A DNA stretch of 64,000 bases from Labrys sedimenti. Its GTDB lineage: Bacteria; Pseudomonadota; Alphaproteobacteria; Rhizobiales; Labraceae. Where the stretch lies: contig NZ_JAXOUF010000026.1 in assembly GCF_034424805.1 (NCBI RefSeq), positions 6,065-70,064 of the forward strand, given 5' to 3'. Each line of letters begins with the position of its first letter. Position 1 is the stretch's first letter. Positions 1-8,621 of the stretch are shown one piece after another. Under the pieces are notes generated by a model that was not told where the DNA came from, did not search any database, and saw only the letters and a list, made by a program, of their open reading frames with translations. The position numbers were made by a program, and so were the translations under genes.

Positions 1-1172
1 ATCGCGATCCTGTTCGGCTCGCAGGCGGCGCTCGGCAAGCTGTGTGGCAACACGATCGGAGAGCAGGAGTAAAACCAGGCCGAACGCTGCCACCAGCGCC
101 GCCGTCCAAAAATGCTGCGTGCGCATGGGTGCCAATTGCTCCAGCGAAGCCAGCGTGAACAGCTGGTACTGTGTACCAGCCAGCGGCTGATGCCGGAGCA
201 GATAAGACTTGCCGTCGATAAGCCATTGATCGGGATGCGCCGAGCCGGCCAACGGTCGCACATCCATGGTTTGGCCCGCCTCTTCGCCGTCGTCGGGCGG
301 CAGTACCGTACCTGGCGGGAGGAGTGCCGCCACATTGCGAAGCATGAAGGGCGCGGATGAAGTGGTGATTACTCGCCCCTGACGGTTCACGATCAGCGCA
401 ACGTGCCGACCTGTCAGGTAGGATGCTACGTCGGGCGCGTCGAACTTCACGGTGACCGAGCCCTGCGGTACGTCGTTCGAGTCATCGATGCGACTAGCCA
501 CGAAATAGGATGGGGTCTTGTTCAGGCGGGCGATGCCGAACGAAGAACCCGTACCTTTACGCAACGCCTCGACAAGATAGGAGCGTCCCGAGTAGATCAT
601 GCCGACAATGCTGTCAGGTTCCGCCCAGTTGCTTGCCGTTACCGTGTCGTCCGACATGTTGTTCATGTAAATGCGGGCGTAGCGCAGATCGCTGGCCAGC
701 GCGTTCATGAAATCACCGACTTTGCGCACCAAGGGATCGTGCGTGAATTGGCTGGCACGCTGCGGACGCGTCAGGGCAGCAGCGCCGGGCGAATCCGTGC
801 GATAGCGGACGGCGAGCTGGATCACGTCGGCTTGGCCTGCCACCATATTGGCCACGCTGACCATCTCGGTGAACAATCGGTCCATGACGCGCGCGGTGGT
901 GTTCGTCTCATATTGAGCGCTGGACGCCAAGCTCTCCAGATGCTCCGTTATAAGCCGTTGTGACATCCACCAACCAAAGGTGCCCACCAACGCAACCACG
1001 CCACCGCCAAACCTAGCATCACCTTGCGCACGATCGGCACTATCGGCCGCTCGTGCAGGCTTTGCTGCTGTAACACGTCGCCCACATTGTCTCCGCTAGA
1101 AAGAGAATTTTCCAAGATAATTTCATTTATCTCAATTTTTATTATGCACTTGCTTTCAAGAACCTCGATCAA
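1..1172 (-). pseudogene. Membrane-bound dCache-type sensor protein, N-terminal part, frameshifted
   Basis: The minus strand encodes a sensor that runs off the left edge. From about 1172 to 1000 the frame reads an N-terminal tail and the start of a membrane helix (RKVMLGLAVA). The helix continues in another frame from about 999 (VVALVGTFGWW), and that frame is open to position 1. It contains an extracytoplasmic region of about 280 residues with features of a double-Cache/PDC ligand-binding fold (ARIYMNNMSDD, MIYSGRSYLVEALRKG, APFMLRNVA), a second membrane helix (AALVAAFGLVLLLL) and the start of a juxtamembrane coiled coil (ERRLRAEQDR). The output domain lies outside the window. This architecture is typical of DctB-like histidine kinases, diguanylate cyclases and chemoreceptors. 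One missing base near 996-1003 explains the break. It could be a real mutation or a sequencing error. The start codon is uncertain. Confidence 0.7.
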
Positions 1173-1882
1173 AGAGACCCATGACTTCAGATAAACAAAC
1201 CTAGCCCACCGCCGTGAACCTTCCTTGTCAACGAATCTGAAATTCCCGCATCATGATACCGTTTATCATGCGATTCTTGGAATAGATTCACTCTTTCTGG
1301 TTAGAGTGATCGCACCTCCATCTATCCTACGCTCTGCTGCATCCGGATGCTTTGAAGAACCCGAATCAAGTATCGTGTAACGGTTCTCCAAGATTGCGTA
1401 GAGGCCCGCTTTCTCCGGATTAGTGCCTGCCTTCACGACCGGCTTCGACTTCAAGAATTGCTCGAACGGATAGGACTTAAAACGGATAAAGCCCGTCTGC
1501 GGTCAAACCGTACCCTTCTCGATAGTTGCCATGTCCACATCGGCTTCGCCACCAGCGACGAAAAGGCCGCGAAGCAAGCCCACTGCCGGTATTATGTTAA
1601 CTTTCCGCGTATCGCCGGAAAGCGGTTTGTGCCATCTGGCGTACCAAGCGACGATACCGGCGACACCGTTCCAATCTGGCGCCCCAGCCAGGCGGTGGAG
1701 ATGGGTGGCAAGACGGCCTGCCGGTCTCCCCCCATCAGCCGGTTCTGCATCAATCAGATGCAGGATCGGGGCGAGCTGGTTCTCGGCGTGAGCGCGATCG
1801 ACGACCGGGCCATCGCCAGGGGCGTGGAGGTGCTGGCCCAAGTTCAGGAGAGACAGCCGATGTAAGGCGAGCGGCGGGGCTG
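1173..1882. other. Intergenic stretch with possible gene remnant
   Basis: No convincing complete gene is seen here. The only suggestive piece is on the plus strand near 1770-1865, where the reading ELVLGVSAIDDRAIARGVEV followed by a stop resembles the C-terminus of a PLP-dependent MocR/GntR-type regulator. The upstream part of that frame shows no family features, so this is at best a decayed fragment. Around 1090-1270 the DNA is markedly A+T richer than its surroundings, which suits the promoter of the leftward sensor gene. Confidence 0.3.
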
Positions 1883-3499
1883 CTAGGTATTGTCCCGCAG
1901 GATCATCGCCGCGGCTTTCTCAGCCACCATCATCGTCGGCGCATTGATGTTGCCCGACGTGACATTCGGGAAGATCGAGGCGTCGACCACACGCAATCCC
2001 CCCAATCCATGCACGCGCAAGCGGTCGTCCACGACATTCGTTCCGTCGTCCGGCCCCATGCGGCAGGTGCAGGAAGCATGAAAGACACTGCCCGAGCGGG
2101 CTCGAATATCTGCGACCAGATCGGCTTCGCTCTGCATGTTGAGGCCGGGCTTCATTTCATCGAGGATGACGGCACGCATGGCCGGCTGGTCGGCAATCCT
2201 ACGGATGAGACGCACGCCTGCGAGCATTTCCTCGATATCGCCGGCCGTCGATAGATAGTTCGGCTCGATGACAGGCGCGGCCTTCGGATCCGGCGATCCG
2301 ATGGCAATGGAACCCCGGCTCTCCGGCCTGCAGGGCTGGATGCCTATGAAGAAGCCGGGAAACGGATCAGGCAGGGTCAATCGGCGCACACCCGGCGTCG
2401 GCTTGCTGTAGCTGACCGGCGAAAAATAGAGCTGCATGTCCACCCGCCTGGCGCCGGGTCCGGATTTGACGAAGCCTCCCGCCTGGTTGACGCTGAGCGA
2501 CAACGGCCCGTCGCGGAATAGAAGATAACGCGCGCCGAGCATCGCCCTGCCCCACCATGGACGCAGCATGGAATTGAGCGTCGGTTTACGTGAGCGATAG
2601 AGATAGTCGATGCCAAGATGATCCTGCAGGTTCTGCCCGACGGCTGCCATGTCCTTCACGACACTCTTGCCGAACTTCTCGAGCAGTGCACCGGGACCGA
2701 CACCTGAATGCTGCAGCAAAGTCGGCGAGTGCACCGCGCCGGCCGACAGGATCACCTCATGCCGAGCTCGAACGACATGCTTCTGTCCGGCCTGCTCATA
2801 TTCGACACCGCTCGCCCGCAGGCCATCGAACAGGATACGGGTGGCGAAAGCGCCCGTAACGACTTTCAAGTTGGGACGACTGGCAACCGGATGCAGGAAC
2901 GCGGTCGCAGACGAAGCCCGAAAGCCTTTCCTGGTGGTGATCTGGTAGACCGAAACACCTTCCTGGTTCTCGCCATTGTAATCCGGCGTCCGGGCAAAAC
3001 CGGCTTGCCCGGCAGCCTGCAGCCAATCCTGGCAAAGCGGGTGCACGGATGGCGCCATATCCGTGACGTGGAGTTCGCCCTTCCCGCCGCGCCAGGCATC
3101 GCCGCCGCGCTGGTACGTCTCGATCGATTTGAAATGAGGCAGGACGTCGTCCCAGCCCCAGCCGGAATTGCCCGCGCTTTTCCAATCCTCGAAGTCGTGA
3201 CGCTGGCCACGGACATAGACCATCGCATTGATGGAGGACGAGCCCCCCAGGATCTTTCCGCGCGGCCAATAGCTGGTGCGTCCAGCCAGCGCGTCCTGCG
3301 GCCCGGTCTCGAACTTCCAGTTCACTTTCGGATTGTAGAAGCTATGCCCATAGCCAATCGGCATGCGGATCATGAAACGATGGTCGCTCCCGCCGGCCTC
3401 CAAGAGCAATACGCGGAATCTACCCGTGGCGGTCAGTCGATTGGCGAGTACACAGCCGGCAGATCCTGCTCCGACAATGATGAAGTCAAAATCCGCCAC
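1883..3499 (-). CDS. GMC-family FAD oxidoreductase (choline/alcohol dehydrogenase-like)
   Basis: A glucose-methanol-choline oxidoreductase of 538 residues, a normal length for bacterial alcohol or choline dehydrogenases of this family. The N-terminus has the FAD-binding Rossmann motif (FIIVGAGSAGCVLANRL, residues about 5-22). The GMC signature GKILGGSSSINAMVYVRG lies near residue 80. The active-site His is in HASCTCRMG near residue 470, and the C-terminal GNINAPTMM motif is intact. These enzymes oxidise an alcohol to an aldehyde or ketone with FAD; the substrate cannot be told from sequence. I chose the GTG at 3499 because GGAGG lies seven bases upstream and the protein then begins directly at the FAD fold. 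An upstream extension to 3637 is open but lacks family similarity. It stands alone, flanked by non-coding stretches. Confidence 0.9.
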   Translation of the reverse strand: MADFDFIIVGAGSAGCVLANRLTATGRFRVLLLEAGGSDHRFMIRMPIGYGHSFYNPKVNWKFETGPQDALAGRTSYWPRGKILGGSSSINAMVYVRGQRHDFEDWKSAGNSGWGWDDVLPHFKSIETYQRGGDAWRGGKGELHVTDMAPSVHPLCQDWLQAAGQAGFARTPDYNGENQEGVSVYQITTRKGFRASSATAFLHPVASRPNLKVVTGAFATRILFDGLRASGVEYEQAGQKHVVRARHEVILSAGAVHSPTLLQHSGVGPGALLEKFGKSVVKDMAAVGQNLQDHLGIDYLYRSRKPTLNSMLRPWWGRAMLGARYLLFRDGPLSLSVNQAGGFVKSGPGARRVDMQLYFSPVSYSKPTPGVRRLTLPDPFPGFFIGIQPCRPESRGSIAIGSPDPKAAPVIEPNYLSTAGDIEEMLAGVRLIRRIADQPAMRAVILDEMKPGLNMQSEADLVADIRARSGSVFHASCTCRMGPDDGTNVVDDRLRVHGLGGLRVVDASIFPNVTSGNINAPTMMVAEKAAAMILRDNT

Positions 3500-4056
3500 A
3501 ATCCGCCTCCTTAGGACACGGACCGGCTTATACATTCCATCATGCGCCCAGGGCAGGAGCCATTCCGGCAATAGCGTAAAGCCATTGCCCGCCGGTGCTG
3601 AACAACCATACGCGATACCAATGCCGGATTGCCGCAAGCGGGGCGAAGATGCCTGCTGATGGTAGACATAATCGCTCGCTTATGAGACGTCTGAGCCCGG
3701 CGAGTATGCGCCTCACCAGCCTCGTGAAGTGCGTCTGCTGTGGCGACGGTCATCCTGCTTCCCCCTGCCCACCTTCTTTCGGCGACCGGGCCGATTGTCA
3801 TTGGGCGGGGCCTAAGGTGTCGACCCTGCCCTGGTTTCTGCTTTCATCAGGTTTCTCCCGACAATCGAGCAACCTGCCATCCGATGCCTCCGATGGACGA
3901 AAGAAAGCACGAAGTTCATGCAGCGGGACCACGGCGTGCAATGACTTGCCAATTACGGCTTTGTCTCATACGCCAGACCTGCCGGAAACGAGGCTCAAGA
4001 ACCTTGATCTCGATCATCCAGGCCTTCGCAAATCGACATGTCTGGCGTCGAGGTCG
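3500..4056. other. Intergenic stretch, no gene recognised
   Basis: About 560 bases between the GMC oxidoreductase and the MucR-like gene. Several open frames cross it on both strands, but none shows a family motif or a convincing ribosome binding site. It may hold the promoter of the GMC gene at its left end. Confidence 0.5.
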
Positions 4057-4524
4057 CTATGCGGCCTTTTTCTTTCTGCCCTTGCTTGGTGCAGGAGGGG
4101 GTGGCGGCGGTGCGCTATCGGCCTTCCGGCGTTGTTGGCCGAGGCCAAGTTCCTTCGCCAGACGAGAGCGAGTGGCCGAGTAGTTCGGCGCAACCATGGG
4201 GTAGTCCCCCGGCAGATCCCATTTCTCTCGATATTGTGCCGGCGTCAGACCATAGGCGGTTCGCAGATGCCGGGTCAGCGATTTGAATTTGAGACCGTCT
4301 TCCAGGCAGATGACGTAATCGGGCGTGACGGATCTCTTGATCGGAACGGCAGGTTTTGCCGGTATATCCATCTCAGTCGGCTTGGGATTGTTCAAACCGG
4401 TGAGGCTTGCGTGCACGGAGCGGATCAGATCCGCGAGGGAAGCGGTAGCGACCTGATTGTTGGAGACATAGGCCGAGACGATGTCGACGGTCAGGTCGAC
4501 AAGACTGGCGTCTTCTTCGAGCAT
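4057..4524 (-). CDS. MucR/Ros-family zinc-finger transcriptional regulator
   Basis: A 155-residue member of the Ros/MucR family, nucleoid-associated regulators of Alphaproteobacteria that control exopolysaccharide, motility and symbiosis or virulence genes. The N-terminal half (residues 1-60) is the oligomerisation region (DLTVDIVSAYVSNNQV). The core YVICLEDGLKFKSLTRHL followed by YGLTPAQYREKWDLPGDYPM (about residues 80-120) is the family DNA-binding zinc-finger region. The second metal-binding Cys is replaced by Asp, as in many alphaproteobacterial members. The C-terminus has a proline run and a basic tail (PPPPPPAPSKGRKKKAA), longer than usual. The gene is monocistronic. Chromosomes of this group usually carry several paralogues, so it need not be the master MucR. 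Confidence 0.92.
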   Translation of the reverse strand: MLEEDASLVDLTVDIVSAYVSNNQVATASLADLIRSVHASLTGLNNPKPTEMDIPAKPAVPIKRSVTPDYVICLEDGLKFKSLTRHLRTAYGLTPAQYREKWDLPGDYPMVAPNYSATRSRLAKELGLGQQRRKADSAPPPPPPAPSKGRKKKAA

Positions 4525-5154
4525 GTTCAGTCACTTTCGTTTTGTGTTGTTGTCGAAGTGAGTGCTGTTTTTCTTTACGGACGCAGCCTTGTGGACCCGA
4601 TCGCTACGCCGACTCGGATTCTCAGGCAATTGCAGCTCCGTGTAAAGGTCGATCAACCGATCGTCCCAGTAATTTCCGTCATTGTTCCGAGTTTTTTGAG
4701 TTTTGTTGCAAACAATAGCGCTTGTGGATTATCGGGGCAAAGGTCGATGGCCAGGGAACATTCGATTTACATTCGGCTATTCCAAAAATGCCAAACTGCC
4801 GCCTTGGCGCACGACAAGCCGCCGCCCATCCGCCCGCCAACGACTGGCCCGACGAGGTTGCCGCCAGTCAAGCATGCCGGCATAGATCCAGCGCGCTTCC
4901 GGCAACAGCTTGCGATCGATCTCGACAAAGCCCGGGGCGTTCTCGACGCGGGCCCGTTCCACCTCACCTCGCCAAGTTGGGCTCCCTATGCTTGAGCAAA
5001 TTTTAATACTTATTGAACCGTTCATGCGCTGTGATGGTTTTTCTTAATGCTCATATATACGAATCGAAATTCTGAATTGTATCCGATGCGAAATTCGGAG
5101 TAGGAATTTACCGGGAGCTTGTGACTGCCTGAAATCGTACTAGGGGATCTGGAA
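4525..5154. other. Intergenic stretch, no gene recognised
   Basis: About 630 bases between the divergent MucR-like gene and the signalling operon. The right half (after about 4980) is A+T rich and probably carries the operon promoter, but I cannot pick a reliable -35/-10 pair. A minus-strand frame at 4777-5025 (VERARVENAPGFVEIDRKLL) looks protein-like but matches no family I recognise. Confidence 0.45.
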
Positions 5155-6873
5155 GTGTTCCGCTTTTGGAAAAAGTTAAAGTTACCAAAAGAGGCCCCAG
5201 TAGAGGTCAGGAAGACTACAGCATCCAGGCATGCACTCTCAGAATTTCTGGAACATACGCAAGAATTAGCTTCTTTTTATGATAGAGATTTAAGACTTAC
5301 TCAATTCTCAACACGACTTTCGACTGCGCGTAGCGGCAATATGTCAGCTGGCGCGAGTCTATTTGACATCTATCCTGGCATAGCTATAGGCGAAGCGCGC
5401 AGGGCCGTGGACAAGCTACTTGCTACCCAGGCTCCCACAATTATCAAAATTGCCGCCACACGCCATCAAGAAATGGAAGTCTGGGTGTTTCCCGCTGACG
5501 ACGGGATCGGCCTGATCGAGATGGCGAATTCTCCCGGGAGGGCCGCGGAGATCGAGCACAACAAACTGATGTACCAGGCCAATCATGACGTGTTGACCGG
5601 CCTGCAGAACCGGCAGCGCCTTAGTGACCGGCTCAAGGAGATCTTGACCGCCAATGACGGCCGGCATGTGCGTTCGGCGCTGCTGCAGATTGATCTTGAT
5701 GACTTTAAATCGGTCAACGACACACTGGGGCACGGCACGGGCGATGCGTTACTCAAACTGGCCGCCGATCGGATACGAGGTGTGCTTCAGGAGGGCGACT
5801 CCGCTTTCCGCTATGCCGGCGACGAGTTTGCGATCATCCAGTATGGCAAGGACCCGAGCGAGGCGGAGAGTGTGGCGCAGGCGCTCGTCGACGCTTTCAA
5901 GATACCCTTCATGATCAATGAGATGCCGCTCTTCGTCGGGGCCAGCGTCGGCATCGCATTCGGCCCTCAGCATGGCACGCAAAGCGAAGAACTGATGAAG
6001 GCGGCCGACATCGCGCTCTATGCCGCAAAAGGAGAAGGGCGGGGCTGCGCTCGGACTTTCAATCGCTCGATGATGCTTTTGATCGAACAACGCGAAAGCC
6101 TCAGACGCAGCCTGCGAATGGCGCTGGATCGGCACGAACTTCTGCTTGAATACCAGCCCCTCCTCCGCGCGACGGGCCAAATCGTCGGCTTTGAAGCGCT
6201 GGTGCGTTGGGATCATCCGGAAATTGGGCGCATAACTCCCAACGTGTTCATTCCTATCGCCGAAGCGGACGGACTGATGGATGAAATCGGCCGATGGGTG
6301 CTGCAAGAAGCCTGCCGGCAGGCAATGACATGGCCGGAATCGCTTAATATCGCCGTCAACATTTCGCCGGCGCAGTTCCTCGGAGGTTCCATCACCGATA
6401 TCGTGGCCCAGGTCATAGATAGCACCGGCATAAGCGCCGACAGAATAGAGATCGAAATAACAGAATCAGTTCTACTCGAACAAACCGTCGATAATTTGGA
6501 TACGCTTAACACTCTTAATGTTCTAGGCGTTCGAATTTCTCTTGACGACTTCGGAACACATTACTCATCGCTGAGCTATCTCAAGAATTTTCCATTCGAG
6601 TCGCTAAAAATAGACCAGTACTTCATTCAAGATGTCGAAAGAGAGCGAAAAAGCCAGACGATCGTCCGGGCGATTATTGACATGGCGCATGGTCTGGACA
6701 TGATCGTGACGGCCGAAGGGGTCGAAACGGTCATGCAAGCCCAGTGGCTGATCAACGAAGGATGTGACGTACTTCAGGGCCACTATCTCGGACAGGCCAT
6801 GAGCCCGGAACGGGCTCGGAAATTTGCATCCAGGGCCTCGGCCTCCCGAAGGCGCCGCGAGCGTATCAACTGA
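5155..6873 (+). CDS. GGDEF-EAL cyclic-di-GMP turnover protein
   Basis: First gene of a six-gene signalling operon; 572 residues, cytoplasmic, with no membrane helix. Residues 1-130 form a PAS-like sensory region (TQFSTRLS, LFDIYPGIAIGEARRAVDKL). A GGDEF domain follows (about 140-310, beginning DVLTGLQNR), then an EAL domain (about 320-560). The cyclase signature reads YAGDEFAII (AGDEF), a variant often still active. The usual RxxD inhibitory site before it is absent. The EAL domain keeps FEALVRW, NIAVNISPAQF, DDFGTHYSSL, KIDQYF and TAEGVE, so phosphodiesterase activity is likely. The GTG start fits the spacing to GGGGATCTGG upstream. By analogy with SiaD it may be the output enzyme of the downstream partner switch; that is inference. 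Confidence 0.93.
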   Translation: MFRFWKKLKLPKEAPVEVRKTTASRHALSEFLEHTQELASFYDRDLRLTQFSTRLSTARSGNMSAGASLFDIYPGIAIGEARRAVDKLLATQAPTIIKIAATRHQEMEVWVFPADDGIGLIEMANSPGRAAEIEHNKLMYQANHDVLTGLQNRQRLSDRLKEILTANDGRHVRSALLQIDLDDFKSVNDTLGHGTGDALLKLAADRIRGVLQEGDSAFRYAGDEFAIIQYGKDPSEAESVAQALVDAFKIPFMINEMPLFVGASVGIAFGPQHGTQSEELMKAADIALYAAKGEGRGCARTFNRSMMLLIEQRESLRRSLRMALDRHELLLEYQPLLRATGQIVGFEALVRWDHPEIGRITPNVFIPIAEADGLMDEIGRWVLQEACRQAMTWPESLNIAVNISPAQFLGGSITDIVAQVIDSTGISADRIEIEITESVLLEQTVDNLDTLNTLNVLGVRISLDDFGTHYSSLSYLKNFPFESLKIDQYFIQDVERERKSQTIVRAIIDMAHGLDMIVTAEGVETVMQAQWLINEGCDVLQGHYLGQAMSPERARKFASRASASRRRRERIN

Positions 6874-6915
6874 TGACAATACATTCCGTCGGGTATCGCA
6901 ATAGCAGAGAGCAAT

Positions 6916-7440
6916 ATGGCGCCGAACGTCACGCATAGCGAAACATTGGATCCTGATTTTCGTATCATGGTTCACATTGATATGGAAATGGGAACCTTCA
7001 TATCCAACTGGACACATTGCGATTATATCGCCACTTTTCTAGCCCGGACGATAAGCCACAATCGGCCGGATTCTGTACTATTCTCAAACTTGTTCTCTTC
7101 GGCACTTAACGAGTTGCTTGAACTCACATTCCGAAGTCGCCACGCCGGCGGCACCTTCGCCTGCAGAATCTCGCGTCAGGACACCATCGACAGGGTCGAG
7201 CTCACCTTCACGTCCACGAAGGAAGAGCAACGCTTCTTCGAGCAGGCCATTGCCCGCATCCGGGGCGGTGACGCCGAAGCCGATTACATGAGCTCGCTGT
7301 CCGGCGATCCTGGCCCCAGCCGCGACATATTGCTGGTCGAACTCGCGGTCAGCTACGGCGCAACAGTCAGTATCAACGCGCATGCCAATGACACCATCAC
7401 GCTCGTCGTCGATCTCCCACTCGGGAACATGACACATTGA
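6916..7440 (+). CDS. Degenerate GHKL-kinase-like regulatory protein
   Basis: A 174-residue protein with no membrane segment. By position and pattern it resembles the kinase-like protein encoded at 10998, a slr1658/SiaB-type regulator. The N-box region reads SALNELLELTFRS where the intact paralogue reads NELIENAVKF, so the Mg/ATP-binding Asn is lost. The segment matching the glycine-rich GSGLGL lid reads DPGPSRDILLVELAVSYGA. It therefore probably does not phosphorylate and may act as a binding partner only. It lies 42 bases after the GGDEF-EAL gene and overlaps the next gene by four bases, which suggests translational coupling. The homology is my reading of the pattern and should be tested by profile search. 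Confidence 0.65.
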   Translation: MAPNVTHSETLDPDFRIMVHIDMEMGTFISNWTHCDYIATFLARTISHNRPDSVLFSNLFSSALNELLELTFRSRHAGGTFACRISRQDTIDRVELTFTSTKEEQRFFEQAIARIRGGDAEADYMSSLSGDPGPSRDILLVELAVSYGATVSINAHANDTITLVVDLPLGNMTH

Positions 7441-8621
7441 CCGCGGTAACCTTCGCCAACAAAGCGCGATTCAAGGCGCAGTTCGACCCGAACAATCAGG
7501 AGTTTTCACTTTCCGGTACGTTGCGCCCGCAGTCCGTTGACGAGATCGCGCCAAGCCTGGCGCTGTTCAAGGACTCGATCGACCGGGTAAGCGGGATCCT
7601 CCACATCAATGTCCGGCGCCTCGGGCAGATGAACAACACCGCCTTTCACGCCTTCGCGCGGGTGATGTTGGACGCCAGCCGTGTCAGGCCGGATCTGCGG
7701 TTCGTCGTCGTGACGTCCAGTGTTGTCGGCTGGACGACGGAAAAATTTGGCCGGCTGAGCCTGATCGAGCCGGCCATCAAGGTCGAAGAGTACGACGCCG
7801 ATTTCTACCCTTTTCAGAGCATTCTCGAAGAGAGCCGCTTCTTCCCGGTTCTGCGGACCCAGACCAAGATGACATGGCGCCACGAGCGCAACATCCTGCC
7901 GCGGCACGGCCTGAAGGAGAACATGGCGGTCGCGGATATCTGCTGCGGCATCGGCGACTTCGCGGCCCTCCTATACAAGGACTTCAAGCCCTCCCGCCTC
8001 CTCGCGCTCGACCATTCCAAGCCGAGCTTGGCGTACGCGCGCCAGGTGGCCGCCAGTTTTGACCTGCACGGCATCGAATATGTCTATGGCGATGCCGCGG
8101 AATTGCTGCTGGAAGACAATCTGTTCGACTTCGTTACCTGTCGGCACGCATTGCAGGTTTTCCCCAGGCCCCAAATGATCCTCAAGGAGCTCTTCCGGAT
8201 CTGCAAGCCGGGCGGCCGCGTCTATGTCACCAATGAAAAGGTCTCGCATTGCGTCGGCGAGCCGCGCGGCGAGACGATCAAATGGACCTATGAACAGGCA
8301 GCCAAGGTTTGGGCCCACTTCGACATGGACATCGAATGCGGACCTAAGAGCCGACGTTACATGCTCGATTGCGGCTTCGAAAATATCAAGATGGAGACCT
8401 TCATGGTCAGCAATCTCGATGGGGATCCGCAGGATTTTGCCGATATCGTGCAAGCTTGGCAAAACGCCTTCGTCGACCAGATGTCTGCCCAGCGCGGCGA
8501 CACTCCGGAATTCATGGACCGCTTCCGCCTTGGCTTTCAGGATCACATCTTTGCTGCGCTGCATCCCCGAGGCTATGCGGGTTGGCCCATCTGGGTGGCG
8601 TCCGGGACCAAGCCACAATGA
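7437..8621 (+). CDS. STAS-like regulator domain fused to SAM-dependent methyltransferase
   Basis: A 394-residue two-domain protein. Residues 1-130 align by eye with the slr1659-type STAS-like protein at 11562: FSLSGTLRPQSVDEIAP against IHFDGTMRLSGTDAYAP, and MNNTAFHAFARVML against LNSSGINLLAKFTI. The Ser expected to be phosphorylated is a Thr here. From about residue 150 a class I methyltransferase follows (VADICCGIGDFAALL at about 163, LALDHS, and IGxGD-like glycines), similar to UbiE-type enzymes (LKELFRICKPGGRVYVTNE). The methyl acceptor is unknown. The start is TTG at 7437, overlapping the previous stop. The fusion suggests that phosphorylation or partner binding controls the methyltransferase; that is inference. 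Confidence 0.8.
   Translation: MTAVTFANKARFKAQFDPNNQEFSLSGTLRPQSVDEIAPSLALFKDSIDRVSGILHINVRRLGQMNNTAFHAFARVMLDASRVRPDLRFVVVTSSVVGWTTEKFGRLSLIEPAIKVEEYDADFYPFQSILEESRFFPVLRTQTKMTWRHERNILPRHGLKENMAVADICCGIGDFAALLYKDFKPSRLLALDHSKPSLAYARQVAASFDLHGIEYVYGDAAELLLEDNLFDFVTCRHALQVFPRPQMILKELFRICKPGGRVYVTNEKVSHCVGEPRGETIKWTYEQAAKVWAHFDMDIECGPKSRRYMLDCGFENIKMETFMVSNLDGDPQDFADIVQAWQNAFVDQMSAQRGDTPEFMDRFRLGFQDHIFAALHPRGYAGWPIWVASGTKPQ

Noticed and set aside
403..963. Plus-strand open frame near the left edge
   Set aside because: The opposite strand reads as a dCache sensor with membrane helices, so this frame is its complement.
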